This document shows, piece by piece, positions 33,813-42,609 of a DNA stretch of 64,000 bases. Source of the DNA: UBA4971 sp900019985 (GTDB lineage Bacteria; Bacillota; SHA-98; UBA4971); NCBI GenBank assembly GCA_050949175.1, contig JBMNFG010000010.1, positions 1 to 64,000 of the forward strand, given 5' to 3'. The stretch's first letter is position 1; each line of letters starts with the position of its first letter. The translations under genes were made by a program, and so were the position numbers. Below the pieces are notes generated by a model that saw only the letters and a program-made list of their open reading frames with translations, did not search any database and was not told where the DNA came from.

Positions 33813-34205
33813 TTATCCTCCTTCCTTGTGTGACTGCCTATCTTTCGGCACTACGCAAGTGCCGCTTGCTTTCAGCACAAGTTGGGGTTCAGCGAGCACC
33901 TCTGCTTTTGAAGAGCCGGGTGATGTCAACGTTATTACTTTATGGATGGCAAACTCCATTTTCCTTGAGGTATTCCCCACTTTCGTAATGGTCCCCCTGG
34001 CTTCTAAGAAATCGCCCGGGTAAACCGGGGCCATGAATTCTACGTTATCGTACGCCCTAAATAAACCTTCATCACCGTCATGTCTTATGAGAAGCTCAGT
34101 GGCTACATCACCCAAAAGAGCCAGGAGCTTTGCACCGTCTACCACTCCGCCTCCGTAGTGCGCGTCTTTCTCACTGATTCTGACTCTAATCAGGGCTTCA
34201 CTCAT
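33813..34205 (-). CDS. kal: 3-aminobutyryl-CoA ammonia-lyase
   Basis: 130-residue hotdog-fold enzyme that removes ammonia from L-3-aminobutyryl-CoA to give crotonyl-CoA. The opening IRVRISEKDAHYGGGVVDGA is characteristic. Its start overlaps kamE by eight bases and its stop is two bases from kce, so the three are one translational unit. Confidence 0.94.
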   Translation of the reverse strand: MSEALIRVRISEKDAHYGGGVVDGAKLLALLGDVATELLIRHDGDEGLFRAYDNVEFMAPVYPGDFLEARGTITKVGNTSRKMEFAIHKVITLTSPGSSKAEVLAEPQLVLKASGTCVVPKDRQSHKEGG

Positions 34206-34977
34206 GGATACACCCCCTTTGTTGCTCTTTGGAATCCCTTATTCTTCGTGCCAAGGCTTGTGCGATGAAGGAGCCTACATGTGAAGGTAGAGTTCCTGGA
34301 CCGAACCCTGCGTCATAGCCCAGTTCAATGGCGAGTTCATGAGATATCCTCGGGCCGCCCATAACCAATAGCACCTTGTCGCGAATACCTTCTGCCTCCA
34401 CCAATTCAGCCAGGTGCGTAAGGTTGTCGATATGGATGTTTCTCTGCGTCACTACTTGAGATACCAGTATTGCATCTGCGTTGACCTCGATAGCCTTTGC
34501 CACCAGGTCCTCGTTGGCGACTTGACTCCCCAGGTTGTACGTAACGAACCAGGGGTAACGCTCAAGGCCGCTTTCTCCTCTGTATCCTTTCATGCTGATA
34601 ATGGCGTCAATTCCCACTGTATGGGCATCAGTGCCTGTGCACGCAGCCACCACCACGACTTTCCTGCCTATATGCTTTTCTATGAACCCATTGATCTCGT
34701 CGTAGGACATGAATTCTACATCAACTTCAGGGATGTTGATGGCTGTCATATCCACAGAGTGGATACACCTGCCGTATACGATAAAGAATGAGAAGCTGTC
34801 ACCTATGTTGTGGGCGTACACAACCTTCACATCTCGTAATCCCATCTTCTCTGAGAGGAGCTCAGCTGCTTTTTTCGCCTTTGCATCACATTGAACAGGG
34901 AGTGTAAATGAAAGCTGCATGTACCCGTCATCAAGCGTATCTCCGTAAGGCCTGATCCGCGAAAGATCTACCTCCAT
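34198..34977 (-). CDS. kamE: Lysine/beta-lysine 5,6-aminomutase beta subunit
   Basis: 259 residues. The B12-binding Rossmann domain has D117-x-H119-x-x-G122 (DAHTVG) with the cobalt-ligand histidine, and a later GGPRISHELA region. An N-terminal dimerisation domain precedes it. With KamD it moves the terminal amino group of L-beta-lysine, forming 3,5-diaminohexanoate, using adenosylcobalamin and PLP. It overlaps kamD by 10 bp and kal by 8 bp. Confidence 0.95.
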   Translation of the reverse strand: MEVDLSRIRPYGDTLDDGYMQLSFTLPVQCDAKAKKAAELLSEKMGLRDVKVVYAHNIGDSFSFFIVYGRCIHSVDMTAINIPEVDVEFMSYDEINGFIEKHIGRKVVVVAACTGTDAHTVGIDAIISMKGYRGESGLERYPWFVTYNLGSQVANEDLVAKAIEVNADAILVSQVVTQRNIHIDNLTHLAELVEAEGIRDKVLLVMGGPRISHELAIELGYDAGFGPGTLPSHVGSFIAQALARRIRDSKEQQRGCIHE

Positions 34978-36590
34978 TCCTCGGCCCCTCCTCCTTGCCT
35001 GTTGGCTGGATTGCCCCAGAGTAAGGGTGAAAAATCCGGCGATGTGAGTTCCTTCATGAACAGCGCCTGGAACGGGTTATAGTACCTTTCACTCTTCTTT
35101 ATCACACCGTCCAGCCCTCTGCCGCCTGTGCGCTCTCGTTTGATAGATGCAAACATCCCCTGTTCAATAGCTGACATGAGGCCGATTTTAGCTACCTGTT
35201 CAAGCATGGAAGCGGCTTTCCTCAACACTTCATTTGCCCTCTTTTCCATGATTCCGCCTTTTTTGTATGTGATTTCGTCTCTTAGGTGCCTTGTGTTGTT
35301 CATTACGTACCTGGCGCCCTCTATTGCAAGGTACCTGTCGTGGAGGTGCGGAGTATGGACATGCTCGGTTAAGATGCCTAAAAGCTGTATGGTTTGGCCT
35401 GAGATGGCACCTGCAAGGTTAAACATTGCATCCATGAGGTGCCCTTTGAATATGTTGCCTGTCATGTGCTTAGTCGGAGGCATGTACTTAAGGGGTGCCT
35501 CTGGGAAAATGATCCGTGCCATTTCAGCTTGAGCAAGTTCGTAGAGGAATCCATCGGTCATGTCAGGATCCATTTCAAACGCATGTCCTAATCCTATTTG
35601 CCGGGGAGTGAGTCCTGAGCGACGTGCTAAGGCTTCGTTTATGAATTGTGAGGCAAGTACAGTATGGGCTTCTTCGTATGCGTCTGCGGTAGTCAGGTAA
35701 TTATCTTCCCCGGTGTTGATTACAATACCTGCATAAGCATTTATCATCCTGGAGAAATGTTGGTCTACGAAGGTCCTTTGCATGTTTATGTTCCGGAATA
35801 AGATGCCGTACATTGCATCGTTAAGCATCATGTCAAGGCGCTCCAATGCGCCCATAGCCGCTATCTCAGGCATGCACAGCCCTGAGCAATAGTTGACAAG
35901 ACGTATGTAGCGTCCTAATTCTCTACCTACCTCGTCCAGCGCTTCTCTCATTATCCTGAAGTTAGCCTGGGTTGCGTATGTCCCGCCGACTCCTTCAGTC
36001 GTAGGGCCGTACGGCACGTAATCCAGAAGGCTTTGACCTGTGCTTCGTATGACCGCGATTATGTCCGCTCCGCACTTAGCCGCAGCTTTTGCTTGAATTA
36101 CATCTTCATATATGTTTCCTGTGGCGACAATCACGTAAAGATAAGGGGGAACTCTGGAATCCTTTTCTAAGATTAGACGCTCTCGCTCAAGCCTGCGCTC
36201 TTTGATGTATTTACAGGTGTGCTCAGCTTCATCTTCCATCAGCGCTCTTACAGCATCATCATCTGCCCCGGGTATCCTGTCAAAGATAATGTCTCCATGT
36301 GAAAGCGCACCGATAGTCTCACGAAGTGTGAGCCCTGTGTGAAGCATAGCTGAGCCTATCCAGTAAGCGATCCCGTCTTCCAGCAGGCCTGCGTCTTGAG
36401 CTTGGTCTACAGTGGTGTTGGGAAGCGGAACATTGTTCTCATCTACGCCGTCTACCCAGAGCAGCCTGAGGACTGTTCTTTCAATGGATGTCGTTGTATA
36501 TGCGTCTATTATCGGCTGGATGCTGTCGGCGATTGATTCTGCAGCGGATCTTGCTTGGTCTACAAGAGACATGTCCAGCTCAAGCCTCAT
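34968..36590 (-). CDS. kamD: Lysine/beta-lysine 5,6-aminomutase alpha subunit
   Basis: 540 residues. Forms the catalytic TIM barrel that binds PLP and contacts cobalamin held by KamE. Family segments seen: RIPGADDDAVRALM, VGGTYATQANFRIMREALDE and the region GQTIQLLGILTEHVHTP. Length fits the known alpha subunits. It overlaps its neighbours on both sides (11 bp with kamB, 10 bp with kamE). Confidence 0.95.
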   Translation of the reverse strand: MRLELDMSLVDQARSAAESIADSIQPIIDAYTTTSIERTVLRLLWVDGVDENNVPLPNTTVDQAQDAGLLEDGIAYWIGSAMLHTGLTLRETIGALSHGDIIFDRIPGADDDAVRALMEDEAEHTCKYIKERRLERERLILEKDSRVPPYLYVIVATGNIYEDVIQAKAAAKCGADIIAVIRSTGQSLLDYVPYGPTTEGVGGTYATQANFRIMREALDEVGRELGRYIRLVNYCSGLCMPEIAAMGALERLDMMLNDAMYGILFRNINMQRTFVDQHFSRMINAYAGIVINTGEDNYLTTADAYEEAHTVLASQFINEALARRSGLTPRQIGLGHAFEMDPDMTDGFLYELAQAEMARIIFPEAPLKYMPPTKHMTGNIFKGHLMDAMFNLAGAISGQTIQLLGILTEHVHTPHLHDRYLAIEGARYVMNNTRHLRDEITYKKGGIMEKRANEVLRKAASMLEQVAKIGLMSAIEQGMFASIKRERTGGRGLDGVIKKSERYYNPFQALFMKELTSPDFSPLLWGNPANRQGGGAEEWR

Positions 36591-37749
36591 GATTCAACAC
36601 CGCCCTCGTTAAATCGCCTTTTGTTATTCGGACCCGCCTTGGCAGATTACGGATTTTGCCTGCGATTACGTCGACTACAGGATAAGGGTTAACTGCCTCC
36701 GCCACTCGGTCAAGCAAGGTAGCGGGATCAAACCTTCTGCCGCAAGGTGCAACCGGACAAGTCGTTATCATTTCAAGATGTATCTCGTCAAAGACTCGAA
36801 TCTTCCCGCCTCTGGATTTAAAGTGAGAAAAGTCTTGATATGCGGCAAGGATTCTGGTGGCGTCCTTCACAACTATTGTGGAATTACGTGCCTTTCTGCT
36901 AGTTGCAAGATCTCTCAAAAAATTGCCCGGTAAAGCCCCTCCCAGGATAATTGTGCTTCCGGAACCGCGTAGTTGCTTTATGATCTCAGGCGTCGAAAGA
37001 AGCACGCTCCTGACTTTCAGTTTTTTCATCTCTCTGCCCGAAGCATCCGGTGACACGATTACTACATCTTCGTTCGTCAAAGACCCCGGCCTGAAGCTCT
37101 CTCTTAACCCATCCTCCCATTTGGGAGTGGTTAGGATCTCAACTGTACGTGCTGTTTGCAAACCCACTTTTTCCGGTGTTTCTGCCACAACTGCACCTGT
37201 AGACAGTACGGTTGTGTCTGCGAGATACGGAGCAGCTGAGAACCTTCTTCCTGCAGCCCCGTCAACAACAATGAACTCGGCTCCCAAATGACGCATAACG
37301 TTTGTAACGTCCTTAACTACACCGGCCTTGTTTCCGCCGGCGACCTCTACGGTGCCGGGGGAGGCTGCTCTATAGATAATCAGTCTTCCGAGGACAGTAA
37401 CGAATACCGTTTCCGAAAGGGGTTCCAGTGACGCAGATGCGCGCATTGCCAGATCTTCCGTTGTGGCGACAAGTGTTCCTTTTTTCACATGGATCCTTGG
37501 CTTCGGAAGGTGCGTTACCGCATCCAGCTCTTCTCCGTCACGGCCGGAAGATGCCACTCCGACCTGCATTCCCAAATCCTGAGCCCGTCTAATTATTGCA
37601 TTTAACGCCACGGTTTTTCCTGAGTTCTTTGCAAGGCCTGTGATTGCAACGCTTCTTGGGCCTGTTAGAAGCACCGTATCTATAAGGTGGTTTACGTTAT
37701 CGTGGTTTGGTATCGGAACTACAATTTTGCCGGAAGTATCCGGATTCAA
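36580..37749 (-). CDS. kamB: KamB-like P-loop protein, probable aminomutase reactivation factor
   Basis: About 390 residues. A P-loop GLAKNSGKT lies near residue 43, followed by a nucleotide-binding-like core (EFIVVDGAAGRRFSA) and a cysteine-containing tail (CPVAPCGRRFDP). It matches the protein found between kamA and kamD in lysine-fermenting clusters and annotated as a 5,6-aminomutase reactivase subunit. Its usual MutS-like partner KamC is not in this window. I prefer TTG 37749, spaced nine bases after GGGGAGG; GTG 37767 overlaps that site. The gene start lies inside the kamA end. Confidence 0.75.
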   Translation of the reverse strand: MNPDTSGKIVVPIPNHDNVNHLIDTVLLTGPRSVAITGLAKNSGKTVALNAIIRRAQDLGMQVGVASSGRDGEELDAVTHLPKPRIHVKKGTLVATTEDLAMRASASLEPLSETVFVTVLGRLIIYRAASPGTVEVAGGNKAGVVKDVTNVMRHLGAEFIVVDGAAGRRFSAAPYLADTTVLSTGAVVAETPEKVGLQTARTVEILTTPKWEDGLRESFRPGSLTNEDVVIVSPDASGREMKKLKVRSVLLSTPEIIKQLRGSGSTIILGGALPGNFLRDLATSRKARNSTIVVKDATRILAAYQDFSHFKSRGGKIRVFDEIHLEMITTCPVAPCGRRFDPATLLDRVAEAVNPYPVVDVIAGKIRNLPRRVRITKGDLTRAVLNHEA

Positions 37750-38959
37750 TGCTTTCTGCCTCCCCACGGAGCAATGACGCTACTCCTATGGATTGAATCT
37801 CTTCTTTCTGACATATTGTGCAGGCGCCGCACCATTCGTTTTTGTAGTCCAGAGGCTCGCTATAGACGCTGATTACACCTTCGTAGTTCCTGAGCACAAC
37901 TCTATTGTGATTCTGAGAAATCAAGTAAGTAGGGCCTACGGGGATCTTCCCTCCTCCGCCCGGAGCATCCACTACGAATGTAGGGACAGCCATGCCTGAG
38001 GTGTGCCCTCGCAGGTGTTCAATGATTTCTATCCCCTTAGCTACAGGAGTCCTGAAAGCCGCAAGCCCTAAAGACAAGTCACATTGATAAAGGTAATAAG
38101 GCCTTATCCTGATCTTCAACAAATCCTGGACTAGCTTTTTCATGATGTAGGGACAATCATTGATCCCCCTTAGCAACACCGACTGATTGCCCAAGGGGAT
38201 TCCTGCGTCTGCCAAGAGCTCGCATGCCCGTCTTGATTCGGCCGTAATCTCTTTGGGATGGTTGAAATGGGTGTTTATCCATAAAGGATGGTACTTCTTT
38301 AGCATGGTGCAAAGGCCCGGTGTTATCCTCTGAGGAAGCACAACCGGGGTCCTCGTCCCAATACGGATGATTTCCACATGCTCAATGGACCTAAGTGCGC
38401 TTAAGATATATTCAAGGACATCATCTTCAAGGATAAAAGGATCTCCGCCTGATACAAGCACATCTCTTATTGTTTTCGTCTGCCTGATATACTCGATTGC
38501 ATTGTCGATGTCGCCTCGTGTTACAGGTTCGTCTTCATGCCCTGCCAGCCTTCGTCTGGTGCAGTGGCGGCAGTACATGGAGCAGAAGTTCGTTACGAGA
38601 AAGAGTACTCTGTCAGGGTATCGATGGGTTATGTACCTTACAGGAGAGTCTCTGTCTTCAGCCAGGGGATCGATCATGTCATAAGGTGTCGTTATCAGTT
38701 CTTTGGCTGTGGGAACTCCTTGTTTTCTAATGGGGCATGTGGGATCATCCGGAGACATCAGGGTCAGGTAGTACGGTGTGATGGCCATGCGAAACCTGGC
38801 GAGGCATTTTTCGATGCCCTCTTCTTCTTCACTTGTCAGGTTAAGGACGCTCTTTAAGGTTTGGACATTTCTTACCCTGTTCCGCACCTGCCAGTGCCAA
38901 TCATTCCACCGGCTCTCGTCAACATCTTTCCAGAGGGGAATCTCTCGAAAGTGTCTCAT
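37697..38959 (-). CDS. kamA: Lysine 2,3-aminomutase
   Basis: 420 residues, radical SAM and PLP enzyme converting L-lysine to L-beta-lysine. The cluster motif is C126-x3-C130-x2-C133 (NFCSMYCRHC). SGGDPF and the later PLP-lysine region VDAPGGGGKIPVGPTY are intact, and the C-terminal CxxC (CGACTIC) gives the zinc-binding tail of clostridial KamA. The start follows AAGGAGAGG. It is the second gene of the operon after kdd. Confidence 0.95.
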   Translation of the reverse strand: MRHFREIPLWKDVDESRWNDWHWQVRNRVRNVQTLKSVLNLTSEEEEGIEKCLARFRMAITPYYLTLMSPDDPTCPIRKQGVPTAKELITTPYDMIDPLAEDRDSPVRYITHRYPDRVLFLVTNFCSMYCRHCTRRRLAGHEDEPVTRGDIDNAIEYIRQTKTIRDVLVSGGDPFILEDDVLEYILSALRSIEHVEIIRIGTRTPVVLPQRITPGLCTMLKKYHPLWINTHFNHPKEITAESRRACELLADAGIPLGNQSVLLRGINDCPYIMKKLVQDLLKIRIRPYYLYQCDLSLGLAAFRTPVAKGIEIIEHLRGHTSGMAVPTFVVDAPGGGGKIPVGPTYLISQNHNRVVLRNYEGVISVYSEPLDYKNEWCGACTICQKEEIQSIGVASLLRGEAESIESGYFRQNCSSDTKPR

Positions 38960-38983
38960 GTCAATGCCCTCTCCTTCTTTGGG

Positions 38984-40021
38984 TTACGCCACTGCCCACC
39001 TCTGAAGGAACATTTCCATGAGTACAGGGTTTTCTCTTAGCACTGATAGAGCGATTTCTGCATGGCCTTTCGTGTAACCGTTGCCGATAATCATAGTTAC
39101 ATCTTTCCCGATGCCTTCTGCACCGAGAGCGCTGGCTGTGAAGCTTGTAGCCATACTGAAGAAGTAGACAGTCCCTCCGTCCCTTGTAGCCATTATTGAA
39201 GCCATCTCAGTTCCGGGGATGTTCACGCAGTTAATGGTTACATCAGCTAGCCTGCCTGAAGTTAGCTCAAGCACTTTTTCGTAGACTTCAAGGGGTTTTG
39301 TGGCATCTCCGGCAAAGGCAATGTCTGCAAGGCCTGATTGGACTATGCGGTTGCGGCTTTCTTGGCTGTGGCCCATCCCCAGGACCTTGCCTGTGACTCC
39401 TGCCCTTTTCTTGGCTTCATGGAGGCACAACAGGCCTGATTTCCCGCCTGCTCCGATAACGAGGACTGTATCGCCGGGTTTTACAAGCTTTGCGGTTTGT
39501 GCAGGCGCGCCTGCCACATCAAGGACTGCAAGGGCAAGATTCGGAGGCATATCAGACGGCAACTTTGCGTATATCCCGCTTTCAAAGAGGATCGCCTGGC
39601 CTTTGATTTTTACCTGGTCTTGGCCTTGTCTGATTTCCAGGATTTCTTCAATGGTCAAGGGGGTGAGGGTAAGTGAGACGAGGCTTGCGATCCTGTCTCC
39701 GGGTTTGATGGGGGCATCCTTGATGTCAGGTCCGATTGCTTTGACTGTTCCGATGAGCATTCCTCCGGAGCCTGTTACAGGATTATGGTGCTTGCCTCGG
39801 GAATCCACAATATCCTGCATGATCTTTGCGATTTGTTCGTTGTCGTAGTTAGCTTGTTTCTTGATCTGGGTAAAACTTGCGGCATCGATATTCAAGGTGT
39901 CTACGTCTACAAGGATCTCGTTATCGTAAATCTCCATGGTGTTATCCAGGCGCCAGGCAGCTTGAGGCAGCACACCTTTTGGCTCCAAAACCCTATGAAT
40001 CCCGTACTTACACCCTTTCAT
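38984..40021 (-). CDS. kdd: L-erythro-3,5-diaminohexanoate dehydrogenase
   Basis: 345 residues from the ATG of MKGCKYGIHRVLEP, which has GGAGGG at proper distance; an in-frame start five codons upstream is less likely. NAD-dependent enzyme that oxidises 3,5-diaminohexanoate to 3-keto-5-aminohexanoate. The dinucleotide motif VIGAGGKSG and the family string SRGKHHNPVTGSGGM are clear. It is the first gene of the operon, directly behind a sigma-54 promoter match. Confidence 0.95.
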   Translation of the reverse strand: MKGCKYGIHRVLEPKGVLPQAAWRLDNTMEIYDNEILVDVDTLNIDAASFTQIKKQANYDNEQIAKIMQDIVDSRGKHHNPVTGSGGMLIGTVKAIGPDIKDAPIKPGDRIASLVSLTLTPLTIEEILEIRQGQDQVKIKGQAILFESGIYAKLPSDMPPNLALAVLDVAGAPAQTAKLVKPGDTVLVIGAGGKSGLLCLHEAKKRAGVTGKVLGMGHSQESRNRIVQSGLADIAFAGDATKPLEVYEKVLELTSGRLADVTINCVNIPGTEMASIMATRDGGTVYFFSMATSFTASALGAEGIGKDVTMIIGNGYTKGHAEIALSVLRENPVLMEMFLQRWAVA

Positions 40022-40063
40022 GACAGACCCTCCCACAAGTTAAGAGTCTCAATTCTATATCAA

Positions 40064-40079
40064 TGCAAGTTCTATGCCA
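40064..40079 (-). promoter_or_regulatory. Sigma-54 (-24/-12) promoter of the lysine operon
   Basis: On the minus strand TGGCATAGAACTTGCA matches TGGCAC-N5-TTGCA, with the invariant GG and GC twelve bases apart. It lies 43 bp before the kdd start, giving a short leader. A sigma-54 system would need an activator with an upstream site; no activator gene is in the window. Confidence 0.72.
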
Positions 40080-40226
40080 TTTAAGATGTCGTTCCGTGTG
40101 GAATCAGAGTTGCGGGAACATGCGTCGTTATGCCAGCTAATACACGAACAAGTGAGATCAGGACCCAGCCGGAAGCTTTGTGGAATGGTGCCCAAAGATA
40201 AGCAAACGCCTAAGATCAGGCGACCT

Positions 40227-41618
40227 CTACTCATTTGCCGGATAATCCTGCAACCGGTAACCACTCCTAACATCTTCGAGGTAAGCAGGGGTTACTGCCT
40301 GAGTGAGCAGGCTTTCGGAAAACCCGGCGCATTTCAGTCCTTCTTTGATGTATTCGTTGGAAGATGTGTGTTTCCATACAAGACTTGTGCGGTAGTTTTC
40401 TATCATTAGCAGGACGAGTCCTGCTGAGACTGCATGATGGTTCTTGGACCACCACTTTCCGTCTGCAGTAAACCCTGAGGTAAAACCGTACGTCCCCCAT
40501 ATCCGGCTTCCGTATCTTCTTAGCATCTCTCTTACAGCAGCCATTGAAGGATCAGGAGAAAACGGAATACAGGCAAGAGGCACATAAGGTGCGAATACCT
40601 CGTGGTAGTAGCCGGCTGACGCCCCGTATACCCGATACCCTCCGGGGCCGTCACATGCCGCGAGCCCCCAAATGCCTGTGCCGGGGATCCCGAACTCACA
40701 AGACTTAAGCATAGAGTAGATGCGGTTGTATCTTGCAGCTACGACTACGTTATTCCAATAGTTTGCGTAATAATCCTCTATTCCTCTGAGATCCAGCCAT
40801 AAATGGGGTAGGATATAAGATGCCAGGTTTTCTTCAGGCGTAAATATGTAGTTTTCCCGCACAGGCCTGCGGATTCTGTGCCATGTTGATGCAGGCACCT
40901 GATACGTAGGTGAACCCATTGCAAGGATATACATTAGCATGCTTTCATCGAAAGAGTCCCTACGTCCTTTGTGGAAACCTGACTCCGGACTCCAGAATCC
41001 CGAAAGAGTCTCGCCGCCGTTCATCATCCACTGCCAGTTGACAGCAGAATAAAGCTCATTTGCGAGGCTATGGACGCGAGTTCCTGAGAAGTACTCACCT
41101 GCGAACAATGCACCTGCTAAGAGAATAGCTGTATCCATTGAAGATACCTTGCTCTTACCGAATCTTGCGCCTTTATTCATGTCAATAAACTGATAGAAGA
41201 ACCCATTAATCTTTGGGACTTTGCCTGAACTAAGCGATATCAAGGTGGTCAGACATCTTTCATACCCTTCTTCCCTGCTTATCCACTTTCGCTCGATCCC
41301 TACAGGTATAGCGGATAATCCCAAGCCCACCGCCTTTATGCTGCAAGGTGAATCTTCAGAGTCAGAGTGCGGAATAAAGCCGTTTTCAGGGTTTGCTTCG
41401 TGCCAGAAATAATCAAAGGATTTCTTGGAGATCGTTGAGAGCAGTTCCTCGTCATCCATGAGCAGGATCTGGGATAAAGAGGTTGCTTCAGTGAGAGTAG
41501 TATCTTCAAAACCTGTTGCCGCTGAGACGGTAAAAGAAGCAAGGATAGTTATTATGAAGGCAAGTGCTGAAGACCTCCAGAGACGCCGCAAAAGACGGCC
41601 TCCACTTGCCGGATACAT
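40227..41618 (-). CDS. Secreted glucoamylase-like protein (GH144-type)
   Basis: 463 residues with an N-terminal signal segment (basic, then ALAFIITILASFTVSA). The mature part is an (alpha/alpha)6-type domain of the glycoamylase/GH144 kind: FDYFWHEANPENGFIPHSD opens it, SSMDTAILLAGAL follows, and WGLAACDGPGGYRVYGA is the family signature near the active site. Members hydrolyse beta-1,2-glucans or related glycans. No transporter or other sugar gene is adjacent. The 200-bp gap to kdd on its downstream side contains the sigma-54 promoter. Confidence 0.75.
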   Translation of the reverse strand: MYPASGGRLLRRLWRSSALAFIITILASFTVSAATGFEDTTLTEATSLSQILLMDDEELLSTISKKSFDYFWHEANPENGFIPHSDSEDSPCSIKAVGLGLSAIPVGIERKWISREEGYERCLTTLISLSSGKVPKINGFFYQFIDMNKGARFGKSKVSSMDTAILLAGALFAGEYFSGTRVHSLANELYSAVNWQWMMNGGETLSGFWSPESGFHKGRRDSFDESMLMYILAMGSPTYQVPASTWHRIRRPVRENYIFTPEENLASYILPHLWLDLRGIEDYYANYWNNVVVAARYNRIYSMLKSCEFGIPGTGIWGLAACDGPGGYRVYGASAGYYHEVFAPYVPLACIPFSPDPSMAAVREMLRRYGSRIWGTYGFTSGFTADGKWWSKNHHAVSAGLVLLMIENYRTSLVWKHTSSNEYIKEGLKCAGFSESLLTQAVTPAYLEDVRSGYRLQDYPANE

Positions 41619-41679
41619 TTTTGAACCCTCCTAGGCAGGTCGCTATAGCGGTGTTCAGATAAGCCGGTTAAGGCAGTAT

Positions 41680-42594
41680 TCAGACAAGCCTCTTAAGAAG
41701 GCGGTCTCTGTCTCCGCATAGAAAGTCGATTAGAGGCAGCTCTGGTAAAGTGTAGGCTCCGGGAGGCTGCTTAAGGCTTGCCCGCATGGCGCCTACCATT
41801 ATTTGTCCTGTAAGCGCAGGATTGTTTATACTCATTTCAAACTTAAAGCGCTGGTTAGATGCTCCTCCTGAGACTCCGGATCTTTCAATAAGAACTCCAT
41901 GTCCACTGTTTCTCAAGCTATCTATGTCGTCACTCAAGATGACTGCGGTCTCGTCGTTTGAGAAGTAAGGATCTTTCAAGACGGCTTCCTTCACTGAATC
42001 AAAGTCAGCATCTTCATCCAGCTCCACGTATACTACGCGCCTATGTAACCCTTGGCCTTTTGGATAAGTCATGGATATCGCGTCTTTTACCCCGGGAATC
42101 GCTTTTACGGCGCATGTATGCCCCATGCTCATACCGGGCCCGAAGTTTGTGTGTGTAATTCCGGAAGGGGCCATGATCTCCAGTATCACCCGGATTAATG
42201 AATCAGTTCCCGGATCCCACCCGGCTGAAATCACTGCGACACTCCCTGCTTCCCTTGCTATCGTATCAAGGCGCTTCTTAACGTTTACCAGTTCTCCATG
42301 GATATCGTAGCTATCTACCGTGTTAATGCCCAGGCTAAGGATTCTTTCGGCATGCTCCGGCACTTGGCGGGTGGGGACTGCAAGGCATGCAGCTTCGACT
42401 CCGTCCAGGCTTTCTATGGACGAGACGACCGGGATATCTCGAAGCTCAGGCGGGACGCCGCGCGAGAGGCTTTCAGGCCTTCTGACGATACCTACAAGCT
42501 CAAGATCACTTGATGCCATAATGGCTCGAGCGGCAAATGTTCCAACAGATCCACACCCTACTACCGCAACTTTGCGTTTTTTTTCATTTGCCAT
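41680..42594 (-). CDS. ddh: meso-Diaminopimelate dehydrogenase
   Basis: 304 residues. NADPH-dependent one-step conversion of tetrahydrodipicolinate and ammonia to meso-diaminopimelate, feeding peptidoglycan and lysine synthesis (and dipicolinate economy in spores). The Rossmann motif VGCGSVG, the substrate region SAGWDPG and FGPGMSMGHT are diagnostic. It lies beside lysine degradation genes but on its own ribosome site; two 25-bp imperfect repeats lie at its end (near 41650-41700). Confidence 0.92.
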   Translation of the reverse strand: MANEKKRKVAVVGCGSVGTFAARAIMASSDLELVGIVRRPESLSRGVPPELRDIPVVSSIESLDGVEAACLAVPTRQVPEHAERILSLGINTVDSYDIHGELVNVKKRLDTIAREAGSVAVISAGWDPGTDSLIRVILEIMAPSGITHTNFGPGMSMGHTCAVKAIPGVKDAISMTYPKGQGLHRRVVYVELDEDADFDSVKEAVLKDPYFSNDETAVILSDDIDSLRNSGHGVLIERSGVSGGASNQRFKFEMSINNPALTGQIMVGAMRASLKQPPGAYTLPELPLIDFLCGDRDRLLKRLV

Positions 42595-42609
42595 ATCAAT
42601 AGCCTTCCT

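Noticed and set aside
40022..40226. Lysine riboswitch (L box) before kdd
   Set aside because: The leader from the sigma-54 start to kdd is only about 30 nt, and no L-box consensus segments were seen in the gap.
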